Assembly (NCBI GenBank): GCA_945787505.1
Contig: CALZHC010000004.1
Coordinates: 1 to 53,176 of the forward strand
Source of the DNA: an uncultured Alistipes sp.
GTDB lineage: Bacteria > Bacteroidota > Bacteroidia > Bacteroidales > UBA932
Direction: 5' to 3'
Length of the DNA stretch: 53,176 bases
Part shown: piece after piece, positions 29,146-39,101 of the stretch
Layout: every line of letters starts with the position of its first letter
Numbering within the stretch: position 1 is the first letter of the stretch
The notes under the pieces: generated by a model
Seen by the model: only the letters and a program-made list of their open reading frames with translations
What the model was told of the DNA's origin: nothing
Databases searched by the model: none
Position numbers and translations under genes: made by a program

Positions 29146-29932
29146 ACTTTCCCTGATAACCATATTGGTCTTCTTTCAATGTGCCAGCCTGTGTGCCGGC
29201 ATAGTGAAAAAGCCCTCTGTATCGCTTCCTGTCAATGACTTTGCAGGAATCTTCTCACAGTCACAGCAGAATGAACTCAATTCAACTCTTGTAAGATTTG
29301 CTGATTCCACATCCAATAGGATAGTGGTAGTGACTGTAAATGATCTGGATGGATACCCGATTGCCGAGTATGCCCAGCAAGTCGGTGAGCAGTGGGGCGT
29401 GGGAAATAAGGAATTTGACAACGGTATAGTAATATTGGTAAAGCCCAAGATTGGAAGCAGCCGTGGAGAGGTCTTCATCGCAACGGGTTACGGTCTTGAA
29501 GGTGCAATTCCTGATGCTACAGTCAAGCGTATCATCGAACAGGAGATGATACCTGAATTCAAGAATAATGAATACTATCACGGTGTATCCAATGCGGTGA
29601 ATGTCCTTATGAAACTCGCCGGTGGTGAGTATTCCGCAAAAGAGTATGAGTCCGGTGATGAAGAAGACCTCCTGCTGGACATCATAGCTCTGGTGGTGAT
29701 GTTGGGAGTAATATGGATACTCCTGTTGATTATCGCCCCTAAAAAGAGCAAAGTCATACAGAGTGGCAAATCTTCAGTAACAAAGGATATAGTGGATGCT
29801 GTTATCCTCTCTGAAATCTTCAAGTCCTCAGGAAGGGGAGGCGGTGGTCACTCAGGTTTTGGAGGTGGTGGATTTACCGGTGGTTTCGGAGGCGGACACT
29901 TTGGTGGTGGTGGAGCCGGAGGCTCATGGTAG
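29123..29932 (+). CDS. TPM-domain protein (YgcG-like) with Gly-rich tail
   Basis: This 269-residue protein has a signal peptide (about 1-23), a periplasmic TPM domain (about 30-160, with VNDFAGIFSQSQQNEL and DNGIVILVKP), a transmembrane helix (about 185-207) and a glycine-rich tail with repeated GGGG/FGGG units ending GGAGGSW. That is the classic YgcG layout. I prefer the ATG at 29123, which gives a clean signal peptide; ATG 29111 is also in frame and adds four residues. The 5' end overlaps the preceding TPM gene and the 3' end overlaps the convergent phoH by 9 bp. Confidence 0.88.
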   Translation: MKSHLVNRLSLITILVFFQCASLCAGIVKKPSVSLPVNDFAGIFSQSQQNELNSTLVRFADSTSNRIVVVTVNDLDGYPIAEYAQQVGEQWGVGNKEFDNGIVILVKPKIGSSRGEVFIATGYGLEGAIPDATVKRIIEQEMIPEFKNNEYYHGVSNAVNVLMKLAGGEYSAKEYESGDEEDLLLDIIALVVMLGVIWILLLIIAPKKSKVIQSGKSSVTKDIVDAVILSEIFKSSGRGGGGHSGFGGGGFTGGFGGGHFGGGGAGGSW

Positions 29933-30889
29933 AGAATCTGTCTGTGCTTCGAATGCCTTTATTATCTTGGTAACAAGAGGATGTCTTACAATATCCTCCT
30001 TGCCGAAGTTGATAATACTAATTCCCTTGATATCTTTGAGGAGTTCGGTCCCTTTAATCAGACCGGACTCTTTTTTATTGGGCAGGTCTATCTGTGTGGC
30101 GTCACCCGTGACTATAAATTTGGCATTGCTTCCCATTCTGGTAAGGAACATCTTGAGCTGACCCAGTGTCGTGTTCTGAGCCTCGTCCAGTATAACGAAG
30201 GCATTGTCAAGAGTCCTTCCCCTCATATATGCCAAAGGGACGATTTGTATTACACCCTCCTCTAAATACGACTGGAGCTTTTTGCTATCTATCATATCTC
30301 CAAGTGCATCGTAGAGTGGCTGGAGGTAGGGATCAAGTTTCTCTTTAAGATCACCTGGAAGGAAGCCCAGTCGTTCTCCTGCCTCGACAGCAGGTCTGGT
30401 AAGTATGAGTCTTCTGACCTCCTTGTTTTTCAGAGCTCTCACAGCAAGAGCTATTGCTGTGTATGTCTTGCCTGTGCCGGCAGGACCTATGGCGAAGATA
30501 AGATCGTTATGTGGATATTCTTTAAGCAGTCTCTTTTGGTTTCTGGTCTTTGCCTTGATGGCCTTTCCTCTGTTCCCCCATAGGATTATGTCCGAATCTG
30601 CGTTCTCATGTAATACCTCCTCGACTGTAGTGTGGTACTCGTTCTTGTCGAAGAACCGCTCCAGAAACTCCTCCTCGCGCTCGCTTGCGAATCCTCTTCT
30701 TTTCATCTCTATAAGTTCCTGAATGCGGGAGTAGAGCAGGGCAGATTCTTCGGGCTCTCCCCCAATGGCTATGACATTTCCCCTTGCATGAAGAGTAGCT
30801 TTAGGAAATTTTCTCTTCATCAGTTCTATATTGCAGTTTCCGGCTCCGTAAATCTCAACCGGGTCTACCCCTTCTATTTCAATTTGCAT
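29924..30889 (-). CDS. phoH: PhoH-family ATPase
   Basis: This 321-residue protein has a small KH-like N-terminal region (about 1-75) and a PhoH ATPase domain. Walker A is GPAGTGKTYTA near residue 132, Walker B is VILDEAQNTT near 234, and the arginine-rich phrases RPAVEAGERLGFLPGDL and FIVTGDATQIDLP are diagnostic. PhoH/YbeZ ATPases are linked to RNA metabolism and ribosome work. I use ATG 30889; a TTG at 30898 is in frame. It overlaps the end of the upstream capA gene by 11 bp. No ybeY is adjacent. Confidence 0.93.
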   Translation of the reverse strand: MQIEIEGVDPVEIYGAGNCNIELMKRKFPKATLHARGNVIAIGGEPEESALLYSRIQELIEMKRRGFASEREEEFLERFFDKNEYHTTVEEVLHENADSDIILWGNRGKAIKAKTRNQKRLLKEYPHNDLIFAIGPAGTGKTYTAIALAVRALKNKEVRRLILTRPAVEAGERLGFLPGDLKEKLDPYLQPLYDALGDMIDSKKLQSYLEEGVIQIVPLAYMRGRTLDNAFVILDEAQNTTLGQLKMFLTRMGSNAKFIVTGDATQIDLPNKKESGLIKGTELLKDIKGISIINFGKEDIVRHPLVTKIIKAFEAQTDSLP

Positions 30890-31916
30890 CTTTATCAAAT
30901 AGCTTTTTATATTTTATGTATGTCTCTTTCATCATTTTGTAATCTGCTTTGTTGAGGAAAAGTTCCTCTTTGTCCAGATATCGTTCTACAGGAAGAATTG
31001 TATATTTTTCTGAGAACATTCCTTTTCTGGAACACCAAACCGGGATTGGCTCTGCATCGCAAATGTGAGGGATTGGCTCAGTGGCGATTTTTATGCGCAG
31101 CATCAGCCCTAAAGGTGTCCCTTCATGGCTCATGTTGGATATAAGGTTTCCCATCGAGTAGAGGGTTATTCGCTCCTCCCTGACCACAAGCGGCTGGATG
31201 ATATGAGGATGACCTCCTATTACCGCATCTGCTCCACAGTAATAGAAAAACTCTTCCCATCTCCTTTGGATCTTGTTCGGAGTGGTGACATATTCATCTC
31301 CCCAGTGGGGCAGGGCGATTATGATATCGGCATCCTTCTCTCTGGCCCTTCCTATTGCCTTACGTATGTAGCTGCTGTCAAGATGACCTACGATATATGG
31401 CTCCGGGACAGGGATTCCATTGGTTCCGTATGTTACATTTACCAATGCAAGCCTCAGACCGTTAATCTCGACCATCAGTGGGTTACGTGTGATTTCGTCA
31501 CGGCTGTCCCTGAATGCACCGGTGTGCTCAATGCCGAGTGTGTCGTATGTATCAAGAGTGCTGCGCAGGCCTCTTTTGCCTTTGTCGCATATGTGGTTGT
31601 TGGCGCATAGAAATATATCGAATCCGGCATCGGCTGCCTCTTTGGCAAGCGCTGCAGGAGCTGAAAAGGTCGGGTACCCTGTAAAAGGAGTTACTCCCAC
31701 TGTAAACTCCATATTGACCACGGCAAGATCTGCCCTGTTTACCTCTTCTGCGATGTATTTGAAGTAATCCGAGTAGTCGTACCCGTAATTGTCGTTGAGC
31801 GGGGTCCCGTCTATATGGGCATTGTTCAGCTGTGGCTGATGTTGCATCAGATCACCTGCAAAGAGGATAGTCAGTGTGTCAACAGCTATGGCACAACACA
31901 GTGAAATAAGTCCCAT
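30879..31916 (-). CDS. CapA-family poly-gamma-glutamate-synthesis-like metallophosphatase
   Basis: This 345-residue protein starts with a short hydrophobic segment, probably a signal peptide, followed by the CapA/PgsA calcineurin-like domain. Metal-binding motifs are LFAGDLMQHQPQ near residue 17, LCANNHICDKG, ALPHWGDEY and GGHPHIIQP. Members are named after capsule poly-gamma-glutamate synthesis, but without capB/capC genes nearby that role is not supported here. It is the middle gene of the DUF389-CapA-PhoH operon, with a 4-nt gap upstream. Confidence 0.9.
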   Translation of the reverse strand: MGLISLCCAIAVDTLTILFAGDLMQHQPQLNNAHIDGTPLNDNYGYDYSDYFKYIAEEVNRADLAVVNMEFTVGVTPFTGYPTFSAPAALAKEAADAGFDIFLCANNHICDKGKRGLRSTLDTYDTLGIEHTGAFRDSRDEITRNPLMVEINGLRLALVNVTYGTNGIPVPEPYIVGHLDSSYIRKAIGRAREKDADIIIALPHWGDEYVTTPNKIQRRWEEFFYYCGADAVIGGHPHIIQPLVVREERITLYSMGNLISNMSHEGTPLGLMLRIKIATEPIPHICDAEPIPVWCSRKGMFSEKYTILPVERYLDKEELFLNKADYKMMKETYIKYKKLFDKDAN

Positions 31917-31920
31917 CCTG

Positions 31921-33279
31921 TTATTCCTGGGTCAAAATTATGTTCCCGAAGTCTATCCTTACTGCAATCCAGTTCTTGAGCTTTTCCATCTCTTCATTGC
32001 TCAAGGGAGTTTCTGCAGTTAAGGTGACTGATATCACCTCTTTCTGTTCCATGGTCTTGGGATCAATTTCGAATCCGCGTGAAATGGCTACATACTTGAT
32101 CTCTTTGTACTGGGCGCACATCTCTTTGGTGAGCTGTTCGAAGGGAAGGTTCTTTGATTTGTAGATGTCAAGCTCCTCCTTGAGTTTGGCTATCTGCTCT
32201 TCTCTCTTGCTGATCTCCATGTCGTTCCTTTCAAAGATGCTTTGGAATGCTGTTCTGTTAGTCAGGTCTTCCTGTGTTACCGTAGCATTCTGTCTGATGA
32301 TCAATTGTTCAGGGCTGATACCAAAGGTGTTGGCTGATTTGTAGAGCATATCCTTTTCTTTGTCGGAGAGAGCCTCTCCTGCAATGAAAATCTCCAAGGT
32401 AGAGGGTTTGGTCTTATGGTCAATCTTATAGTCGTAGATATAGCTGCTGGCCATATTTTTGTTCAGGTTGATGAATCCTTTGGCATCCTGCTGGAACGAG
32501 TTTTCCTTAATCATTACCACTGCTGTCCATATACTTGGCGCGATGATGACAAGCAGAAGGAGGGAGATCCACCTGGTAGCTCTCTTCTGTTTTACAGGAT
32601 CTGCAAATTTATGAATCGGGAATTTGAGATATTTGACCGTCAGAAATGTAGCAATTGCGATGAATACGCTGTTTATGAAAAAGAGGTATAGGGCTCCAAT
32701 GAAATAGGTGGGTTGCAGGGTTGCAAGTCCGTATCCTACAGTACAGAGGGGAGGCATAAGTGCTGTGGCAATAGCCACGCCTGAGATGACTGTACCCTTT
32801 TCCTTGTTACATACTTCCACTATGCCCGCAAACCCGCCGAACAGGGCTATCAGTACATCATATATCGTCGGATTGGTCCTGGCCAGAAGTTCTGTGGGAT
32901 TCTCCAGTTCAAGAGGGGATACGAGGAAGTAGAGTGTTGACGCCAGAATACTGATCGCGACCATTATGACAAGGTTAGTAAGCGATTTTTTGAGGAAGTC
33001 AGTATCGTTGATTCCAAGCCCGAAGCCTACACCGTGTATAGGGCCCATGAGGGGTGAAACCAGCATCGCACCGATTATCACCGGTATGGAGTTTATATTC
33101 AGCCCTACTGATGCTATCACTATGGCAAATGCAAGGATATACACATTAGGACCTCTGAATTCGATATTGTTCCTGATAGAAATTTCGGCCCTTTCTTTGT
33201 CTACATGTTCGCTCAGGGCGATAATGTGCCTTATCTTGACGGCCGATCTTTTCATTATTCCTTTCAAATAAGTATTCAT
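31921..33279 (-). CDS. DUF389 family membrane protein (TIGR00341-like)
   Basis: This 452-residue protein carries the DUF389 core near residues 35-240, with several transmembrane helices and the phrases GAMLVSPLMGPIHGVGFGLG and GVAIATALMPPLCTVGYGL. After a last membrane helix (about 225-250) there is a large C-terminal soluble region with a coiled coil (about 350-380). DUF389 proteins have no settled function. It is the first gene of the reverse operon with capA and phoH. A second in-frame ATG eight codons in (MKRSAVKIRH) could be the true start. Confidence 0.88.
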   Translation of the reverse strand: MNTYLKGIMKRSAVKIRHIIALSEHVDKERAEISIRNNIEFRGPNVYILAFAIVIASVGLNINSIPVIIGAMLVSPLMGPIHGVGFGLGINDTDFLKKSLTNLVIMVAISILASTLYFLVSPLELENPTELLARTNPTIYDVLIALFGGFAGIVEVCNKEKGTVISGVAIATALMPPLCTVGYGLATLQPTYFIGALYLFFINSVFIAIATFLTVKYLKFPIHKFADPVKQKRATRWISLLLLVIIAPSIWTAVVMIKENSFQQDAKGFINLNKNMASSYIYDYKIDHKTKPSTLEIFIAGEALSDKEKDMLYKSANTFGISPEQLIIRQNATVTQEDLTNRTAFQSIFERNDMEISKREEQIAKLKEELDIYKSKNLPFEQLTKEMCAQYKEIKYVAISRGFEIDPKTMEQKEVISVTLTAETPLSNEEMEKLKNWIAVRIDFGNIILTQE

Positions 33280-33306
33280 GTTTCAGTTGTTTTCTTTTTT
33301 AGGGTG

Positions 33307-33314
33307 TAAAAATA
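33307..33314 (-). promoter_or_regulatory. Possible -7 element for the DUF389-capA-phoH operon
   Basis: The minus strand reads TATTTTTA, one mismatch from TAnnTTTG, 27 nt before the ATG at 33279. Confidence 0.35.
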
Positions 33315-33344
33315 CATTTTTTTGGGGGAACAACATAAAATACC

Positions 33345-33352
33345 TACTTTTG
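33345..33352 (+). promoter_or_regulatory. -7 promoter element for the SPOR lipoprotein-gcvT operon
   Basis: TACTTTTG matches the consensus exactly and gives a 29-nt leader to the ATG at 33382. It lies downstream of a longer in-frame start at 33322, which is therefore unlikely to be used. Confidence 0.65.
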
Positions 33353-33381
33353 TTGAGTTATTATTACAAAATCGTTTTAGT

Positions 33382-33867
33382 ATGAAAAGTTTCAGAATCA
33401 TACCCGTACTGATGGTTTCAGTATTGGTTTTTACAGGATGTGATTTCTTCCGTTCAATTGTCGGAAAGCCTACCTCCAAAGAGATTGAGAAGATGAAACA
33501 GGAATCTCTCGCCAAGATAAAAAAACAAAGGGAACTTGATTCTTTGAAATTGGTCAATGAACGTATTGCCAGAGAAAGGTTGGAAGAAGAACAGCGTAAT
33601 TCTTTGGAAAACAAGGGTCGTTATCATGTAATAATCGGTGCGTATAGGGATTATGCAAACGCTGACAGAATGTTCTCCACTTTGGAGAAGGATGGTTATT
33701 CTCCCTATTTCGTCAATTTTAGTAACGGTCTCAGGGGTGTGTCAGTGGTAGCTTGTCAGGATTTGCGCAAGGCTCTTGGCGAGGCAGACCGTCTGCTGGA
33801 GCATACATATTGCCCTGATGATATTTGGATTTACGACATTAAACAGAATATTCACATAAACAGATAA
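33382..33867 (+). CDS. SPOR-domain lipoprotein
   Basis: This 161-residue protein has a lipoprotein signal ending VFTGC (Cys20), a charged coiled-coil segment (about 30-75) and a C-terminal SPOR domain (about 80-155, YHVIIGAYRDYANADRMFSTLEKDGY, residues split around ADRMF). SPOR domains bind denuded glycan strands of peptidoglycan, typically at division sites. I use the ATG at 33382, which begins the signal peptide and follows an exact promoter element. It lies 9 nt upstream of gcvT, with no evident functional tie. Confidence 0.87.
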   Translation: MKSFRIIPVLMVSVLVFTGCDFFRSIVGKPTSKEIEKMKQESLAKIKKQRELDSLKLVNERIARERLEEEQRNSLENKGRYHVIIGAYRDYANADRMFSTLEKDGYSPYFVNFSNGLRGVSVVACQDLRKALGEADRLLEHTYCPDDIWIYDIKQNIHINR

Positions 33868-33876
33868 TTGATTAAT

Positions 33877-34983
33877 ATGAAAACAACCGCTTTTACTAAT
33901 AGACACATTGCTTTAGGTGCCAAAATGGTACCTTTTGCAGGTTTCAATATGCCTGTAGAGTATGTAGGTATCAATGAAGAACACAACACTGTGAGAAATG
34001 GTGTCGGTGTATTCGATGTTTCCCACATGGGTGAAATTTGGGCAAAAGGTCCCAATGCACTTGCGTTCGTTCAGTATGTATCTTCAAACGATGCTTCTCT
34101 TCTTTATCCTGGCAAAGTGCAATATACCTGTTTCCCCAACGGAAAGGGTGGTATCGTGGATGACTTCCTTCTCTATTGTATAGACGCTGAAACATATCTT
34201 CTCGTTGTCAATGCTTCAAATATTGAAAAGGACTGGAACCATCTCTGCGCAATTGCACCTAAATTCGGAATGACTCCCGGCAAGGAACTCTACAATGCTT
34301 CAGATGAAATCTGCCAGCTTGCAGTTCAGGGTCCCAAGGCTATTGCTGCAATGCAGAAACTCACAGACGAAGATGTGACATCAATGGAGTACTATACCTT
34401 CAAGAAGATGAAATTTGCCGGTATTGATGTAATCTTCTCGATTACAGGTTACACTGGAGCAGGCGGATGTGAAATCTATGCTGCAAACGAAGATGCTGAC
34501 AAACTCTGGGAAGCAGTATTTGCTGCAGGCGAAGAATTCGGTATTAAACCTATCGGTCTTGGTGCACGTGACACCCTCAGACTCGAAATGGGATTCTGTC
34601 TCTACGGCAACGATATCGATGATACTACATCACCTCTTGAAGCAGGTCTGGGCTGGATTACCAAATTCAGTGAAGCAAAAGGTGATTTCATTGACAAGGA
34701 ATACATGCTCAATCTCAAGGCAGAAGGTCTCAAACGTAAACTCGTAGGTTTCGAACTTATCGACAGAGGAGTTCCCCGTCACGGATATGAAGTATGTGAT
34801 GCTGAAGGAAACGTTATCGGTCATGTGACCTCAGGTACTATGTCTCCTTCAATGAACAAGCCTATCGGTATGGCTTATGTCAACACTCCTTTCAATAAGG
34901 TAGGAAACGAAATCTATATCAAAGTCAGAAACAGACTTCTCAAAGCTGCTGTAGTTAAGATCCCTTTCTATAAGGCTCAGTAA
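33877..34983 (+). CDS. gcvT: Aminomethyltransferase (glycine cleavage T protein)
   Basis: This 368-residue folate enzyme is the T protein of the glycine cleavage system, releasing ammonia and forming 5,10-methylene-tetrahydrofolate. Family landmarks include [13 protein letters not shown] near residue 15, [43 protein letters not shown] and the C-terminal [16 protein letters not shown]. Length matches the family. The ATG at 33877 is preferred; a TTG at 33868 adds three residues. gcvH and gcvP are not in the window. Confidence 0.97.
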   Translation: MKTTAFTNRHIALGAKMVPFAGFNMPVEYVGINEEHNTVRNGVGVFDVSHMGEIWAKGPNALAFVQYVSSNDASLLYPGKVQYTCFPNGKGGIVDDFLLYCIDAETYLLVVNASNIEKDWNHLCAIAPKFGMTPGKELYNASDEICQLAVQGPKAIAAMQKLTDEDVTSMEYYTFKKMKFAGIDVIFSITGYTGAGGCEIYAANEDADKLWEAVFAAGEEFGIKPIGLGARDTLRLEMGFCLYGNDIDDTTSPLEAGLGWITKFSEAKGDFIDKEYMLNLKAEGLKRKLVGFELIDRGVPRHGYEVCDAEGNVIGHVTSGTMSPSMNKPIGMAYVNTPFNKVGNEIYIKVRNRLLKAAVVKIPFYKAQ

Positions 34984-34987
34984 GACT

Positions 34988-36295
34988 GTGAAGTATCGTT
35001 TTGTAATATCCTTATTGATTTTCACATTTTCTCTCCTTTGTGCTTCGGCACAAGGAGGGAAAGTGTTGAATAGACATGTGGAGGCCCTCTCTGATATCAC
35101 TCTCAGGGGAAGGGCGGCAGGCTCCGAAGGAGAGGCTTCGGCAGCCTCTTATTTTTATAACTACCTTAAGGAAAGCGGGGTGGAGATGCTCACGGGTGAA
35201 GAGGGGGATCTCTTTACCATTCTGACCGGGGATACCTTGGTGTCGCGCAATATTATCGGTGTAGTTGAGGGGTGTGATCCTGTGTTACGCAATCAGTATG
35301 TTGTGGTGGCAGCAAATCTGGATCATCTTGGAGTAAATATCCTTAATGTAAATGGGGAGAAAAGGGAACAGGTTTTCCGCGGTGCAAATGACAATGCATC
35401 CGGACTCGCTGTTGTAATGGAACTTGCGAAGGAGGTCGCGGCAACTTCGTACATGTTTCGCAGATCAGTGATATTCGCCGCTTTCGGATCCAAGGAGGAG
35501 GGAATGGCAGGCTCGTGGTACTTTCTGAACAAATCATTCGGCCATCAGGAAAATATATCATTGATGGTGAATCTCCTTTCTGTAGGATTCACCGGACCGG
35601 ATAACAAGTTCAGCTCGTATGTCCCGATGCCCTCGAAGCAGATATCCTCAATAGCTTCCGCGCTTAGGGATAGGGGAGGACTTTTTTATCCCACTTATTA
35701 TACCGGGGCTCCTGATATGAGTTCCGATTATCTCGCTTTTTATGAAAAAAATATTCCCTCTGTGATCTTCACTTCGGGGAAAGACCTCTATTTCAGGAGT
35801 GTGAATGATATACCATCGAACCTTGATTATGAATCGATGGAGTATATGACTGACTATATCTACTCTTTTGTGCTTGAAGCTGCCAATTCGGAAGAGATGG
35901 CGGGCCGTCCTGACAAGAGGGATAAAGATGATAATGATAAGGAAAACAATGAACCTGCCGACAGGATATACTCACCTTTTGATGTGGATACTCCTCCATC
36001 ATTCTTCAAAGGAGATGAGTCCCGTTTCCTAACGGACTGGGTATACAAATATCTAAGGTATCCGGACTATTCTCTGAGTCAGGGAATACAGGGTACCGTA
36101 AAGATTGAGTTTATTATAGAAAAGGACGGAACCCTTTCAAATGTTCGCGTACTCTCTGCTCCTGCTGATGATCTCGAAAACGAGGCTGTACGGGTGGTGA
36201 GCGCATCTCCTAAATGGAAAGCCGGGGTTCTTGCAGGCAAGAAGGTAAGGGTGAGGTACACTCTTCCTATCGAGTTCAGACTTAAAAAGAAGTAA
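34988..36295 (+). CDS. Degenerate M28-fold protein with C-terminal TonB_C domain
   Basis: This 435-residue secreted protein has a signal peptide (1-21), an M28 aminopeptidase-like domain (about 27-298), an acidic Asp/Lys/Asn-rich linker (about 303-335) and a TonB_C domain (about 345-433). Aligned by family motifs, the first zinc ligand His is Asn110 (AANLDHLG), the catalytic Glu is Lys169 (GSKEEG), the NLDM Asp is Leu197 and the last ligand His is Phe269. Asp135 and Glu170 remain. It is therefore probably not an active metallopeptidase and may instead bind a ligand or partner. It starts with GTG, 4 nt after gcvT. There is no frameshift, so it looks maintained. Confidence 0.85.
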   Translation: MKYRFVISLLIFTFSLLCASAQGGKVLNRHVEALSDITLRGRAAGSEGEASAASYFYNYLKESGVEMLTGEEGDLFTILTGDTLVSRNIIGVVEGCDPVLRNQYVVVAANLDHLGVNILNVNGEKREQVFRGANDNASGLAVVMELAKEVAATSYMFRRSVIFAAFGSKEEGMAGSWYFLNKSFGHQENISLMVNLLSVGFTGPDNKFSSYVPMPSKQISSIASALRDRGGLFYPTYYTGAPDMSSDYLAFYEKNIPSVIFTSGKDLYFRSVNDIPSNLDYESMEYMTDYIYSFVLEAANSEEMAGRPDKRDKDDNDKENNEPADRIYSPFDVDTPPSFFKGDESRFLTDWVYKYLRYPDYSLSQGIQGTVKIEFIIEKDGTLSNVRVLSAPADDLENEAVRVVSASPKWKAGVLAGKKVRVRYTLPIEFRLKKK

Positions 36296-36318
36296 TAGGA
36301 TAATTATCTATATATAGA

Positions 36319-39087
36319 ATGGCAAAAGATTACATTTTTTCAGAGATTGAAAAGAAGTGGCAGAATAATTGGGCCCAGAACAATACATTTAAGGTAGAGG
36401 AAGATCCCCACCGTCCTAAATTCTATGTTCTGGATATGTTCCCTTACCCCTCTGGGGCGGGACTTCATGTAGGTCATCCGTTAGGATATATCGCCAGCGA
36501 CATCTATAGCAGATACAAGAGGCTGTGCGGTTTTAATGTGCTCCATCCGATGGGATTCGATGCTTTCGGACTTCCTGCCGAACAGTATGCAATCCAGACA
36601 GGACAGCACCCTGCAAAGACAACAGAAGATAATATAGCAAGATATAGAAAACAGCTCGATAAGATTGGCTTCAGTTACGACTGGTCACGTCAGGTGCGTA
36701 CATGCGATCCTCAGTATTATAAATGGACTCAGTGGGCTTTTCTCCAGATGTTCTCGCATTGGTACGATTCGGCTCTTCAGAAGGCCCGTCCAATCAGCGA
36801 ACTCGAGGAGATTTTTGCCACTGCCGGCAATATCGGTCTTCAAGCAGCCTGCGGCAGTGTCATAGAGTTTGATGCAGATTACTGGAAAGGTTTGAGTGAC
36901 GAGCAGAAGAGCTCTATTCTGATGCAGTACAGAATTGCCTACCTTGGCGATACCTCTGTTAACTGGTGCCCGGCCTTGGGAACTGTGCTGGCAAATGATG
37001 AGGTCAAAGAGGGACTCTCTGTCAGAGGCGGTTTCCCTGTTGAACAGAAAAAGATGAAACAGTGGCAGCTCCGTGTTTCTGCGTATGCAGAACGTCTTCT
37101 CAAGGATCTTGATACCCTTGAATGGAGTGATTCACTCAAGGATATGCAGAAAAACTGGATTGGTCGTTCAGAAGGTGCCGAGATGATATTCAAGGTACTG
37201 AATGGAGATAAGGAGTATGATGTCAAGATTTTTACTACCAGAGCAGATACAGTCTTCGGTGTTACCTTTATGGTTTTGGCACCCGAGAGCGAATGGGTCG
37301 AAAAGCTCACCAGCGAAGAGTGTGCTGATGCTGTCAAGGAGTATCTTACCATGTCGAAGAAGAAGACTGAAAGGGAGAGAATGGCCCAGACTCATAACGT
37401 CACAGGTGTATTTACCGGTTCCTACGCTATAAATCCTTTTACTGGTGAGAAAATTCCCGTGTGGATATCAGAGTATGTTCTGTCAGGTTACGGAACAGGA
37501 GCGATTATGGCAGTTCCTGCACACGATAGCCGTGACTATGCCTTCGCAAGACATTTCAACCTCCCTATAATTCCTCTCATCGAAGGATGCGATGTCTCCC
37601 AAGAGTCCTTTGATGCCAAAGAGGGCATCATGTGTAATTCCGGCTTCCTTACAGGTATGCAGGTCAAAGATGCTATTCCCGCTGCTATTGCAAAGGTTGA
37701 GGAGTTAGGTATTGGTAAGAGGAAGGTCAATTATCGTCTCCGTGATGCCATCTTCTCAAGGCAGAGATACTGGGGAGAACCCTTCCCTATATACTATAAG
37801 GATGGCGTCGCTACTGCGATGCCAGAGAGTGCCCTGCCTCTGGAACTTCCTGAAATTGACCAGTTCAAGCCTACAGAGAGTGGAGAACCGCCTTTGGCAC
37901 GTGCTACTTCATGGAACTATGAAGGTTATCCCATCGAGACGAGCACAATGCCAGGATTTGCAGGTAGCAGTGCCTACTATCTCAGATACATGGATCCTCA
38001 CAATACCAAGGCGCTGGTATCTTCTGAGAAAAACGGATACTGGAGGAGTGTCGACCTCTATATAGGAGGTACTGAACACGCCACAGGTCATCTTATCTAC
38101 TCCCGTTTCTGGAACAAGTTCTTATATGATTTGGGATATGTCTGTGAAAATGAACCGTTCAAAAGACTCGTCAATCAGGGTATGATTCAGGGTAGATCAA
38201 ACTTTGTCTACAGAATCGTAAATACCAATACATTTGTCTCTTATAACCTCAAGGATCAGTACAAGACTACTGAGATTCACGTGGATGTAAATATTGTCCA
38301 TAATGACAGGCTTGATATAGAGGCATTCAGAAATTGGCTGCCGGAGTACCAGAACGCTGAATTTATTCTTGAAGATGGAGAATACATCTGTGGATGGGCC
38401 ATTGAAAAGATGAGCAAATCGATGTTCAATGTGGTAAATCCCGATTATGTATGTGAATCATACGGTGCAGATACCCTTAGGCTGTATGAAATGTTTTTGG
38501 GACCTCTGGAACAGTCTAAGCCATGGGATACCAAGGGAATAGACGGTGTTCACAGATTCCTCAAGAAATTCTGGCGTCTCTTCTACAAGGGAGATGAATT
38601 GCTTGTGAGTGATAGCGAACCCTCAAAGGCAGAACTTAAGGTTCTCCACACACTCATCAGAAAGGTGTCATCGGATATAGAGAACTTCTCGTTCAATACA
38701 TCTGTAAGTGCGTTCATGATTGCCATAAACGAACTTTCTGATCTGAAGACCACCAGTTCACAAATTCTTGAGCCGCTGGTCATCATGCTCTCCCCTTTCG
38801 CTCCGCATATTGCCGAAGAACTATGGGAGGCTATGGGACACGACAGTTCTGTTATGAATGCAAGATTTCCTGAGTATGTAGAAAAGTATACAGTAGAGGA
38901 TTCTTTTGATTATCCTGTCTCATTCAACGGAAAGATGAGGTTTAAAATAACCCTTCCCAAATCCCTCTCAGTCAAAGAGGTAGAAGAGGCTGTCAAGGCA
39001 GATCCCAATACGGCAAGGTATGTAGGTTCTGCTACAATCAAGAAAATCATAGTGGTTCCTTCAAAGATTATCAATGTCGTCATTTAA
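36319..39087 (+). CDS. leuS: Leucyl-tRNA synthetase
   Basis: This 922-residue class I synthetase charges tRNA-Leu. The HIGH signature lies in [16 protein letters not shown] near residue 40, the editing (CP1) domain occupies about 225-480 with the [15 protein letters not shown] motif, and the KMSKS signature is [11 protein letters not shown] near 700. The C-terminal anticodon-binding region is complete. It lies 23 nt after the M28-TonB_C gene. A tRNA-Leu is in the same window but far away. Confidence 0.98.
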   Translation: MAKDYIFSEIEKKWQNNWAQNNTFKVEEDPHRPKFYVLDMFPYPSGAGLHVGHPLGYIASDIYSRYKRLCGFNVLHPMGFDAFGLPAEQYAIQTGQHPAKTTEDNIARYRKQLDKIGFSYDWSRQVRTCDPQYYKWTQWAFLQMFSHWYDSALQKARPISELEEIFATAGNIGLQAACGSVIEFDADYWKGLSDEQKSSILMQYRIAYLGDTSVNWCPALGTVLANDEVKEGLSVRGGFPVEQKKMKQWQLRVSAYAERLLKDLDTLEWSDSLKDMQKNWIGRSEGAEMIFKVLNGDKEYDVKIFTTRADTVFGVTFMVLAPESEWVEKLTSEECADAVKEYLTMSKKKTERERMAQTHNVTGVFTGSYAINPFTGEKIPVWISEYVLSGYGTGAIMAVPAHDSRDYAFARHFNLPIIPLIEGCDVSQESFDAKEGIMCNSGFLTGMQVKDAIPAAIAKVEELGIGKRKVNYRLRDAIFSRQRYWGEPFPIYYKDGVATAMPESALPLELPEIDQFKPTESGEPPLARATSWNYEGYPIETSTMPGFAGSSAYYLRYMDPHNTKALVSSEKNGYWRSVDLYIGGTEHATGHLIYSRFWNKFLYDLGYVCENEPFKRLVNQGMIQGRSNFVYRIVNTNTFVSYNLKDQYKTTEIHVDVNIVHNDRLDIEAFRNWLPEYQNAEFILEDGEYICGWAIEKMSKSMFNVVNPDYVCESYGADTLRLYEMFLGPLEQSKPWDTKGIDGVHRFLKKFWRLFYKGDELLVSDSEPSKAELKVLHTLIRKVSSDIENFSFNTSVSAFMIAINELSDLKTTSSQILEPLVIMLSPFAPHIAEELWEAMGHDSSVMNARFPEYVEKYTVEDSFDYPVSFNGKMRFKITLPKSLSVKEVEEAVKADPNTARYVGSATIKKIIVVPSKIINVVI

Positions 39088-39101
39088 TCAAATTATACCA
39101 A

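Noticed and set aside
29830-29932. Gly-rich repeat tract as a tandem DNA repeat
   Set aside because: The GGTGG-like repeats are explained by the glycine-rich protein tail usual in YgcG-type TPM proteins.
33322-33381. N-terminal extension of the SPOR lipoprotein
   Set aside because: The promoter element at 33345-33352 lies inside the extension, and the signal peptide begins only at 33382.
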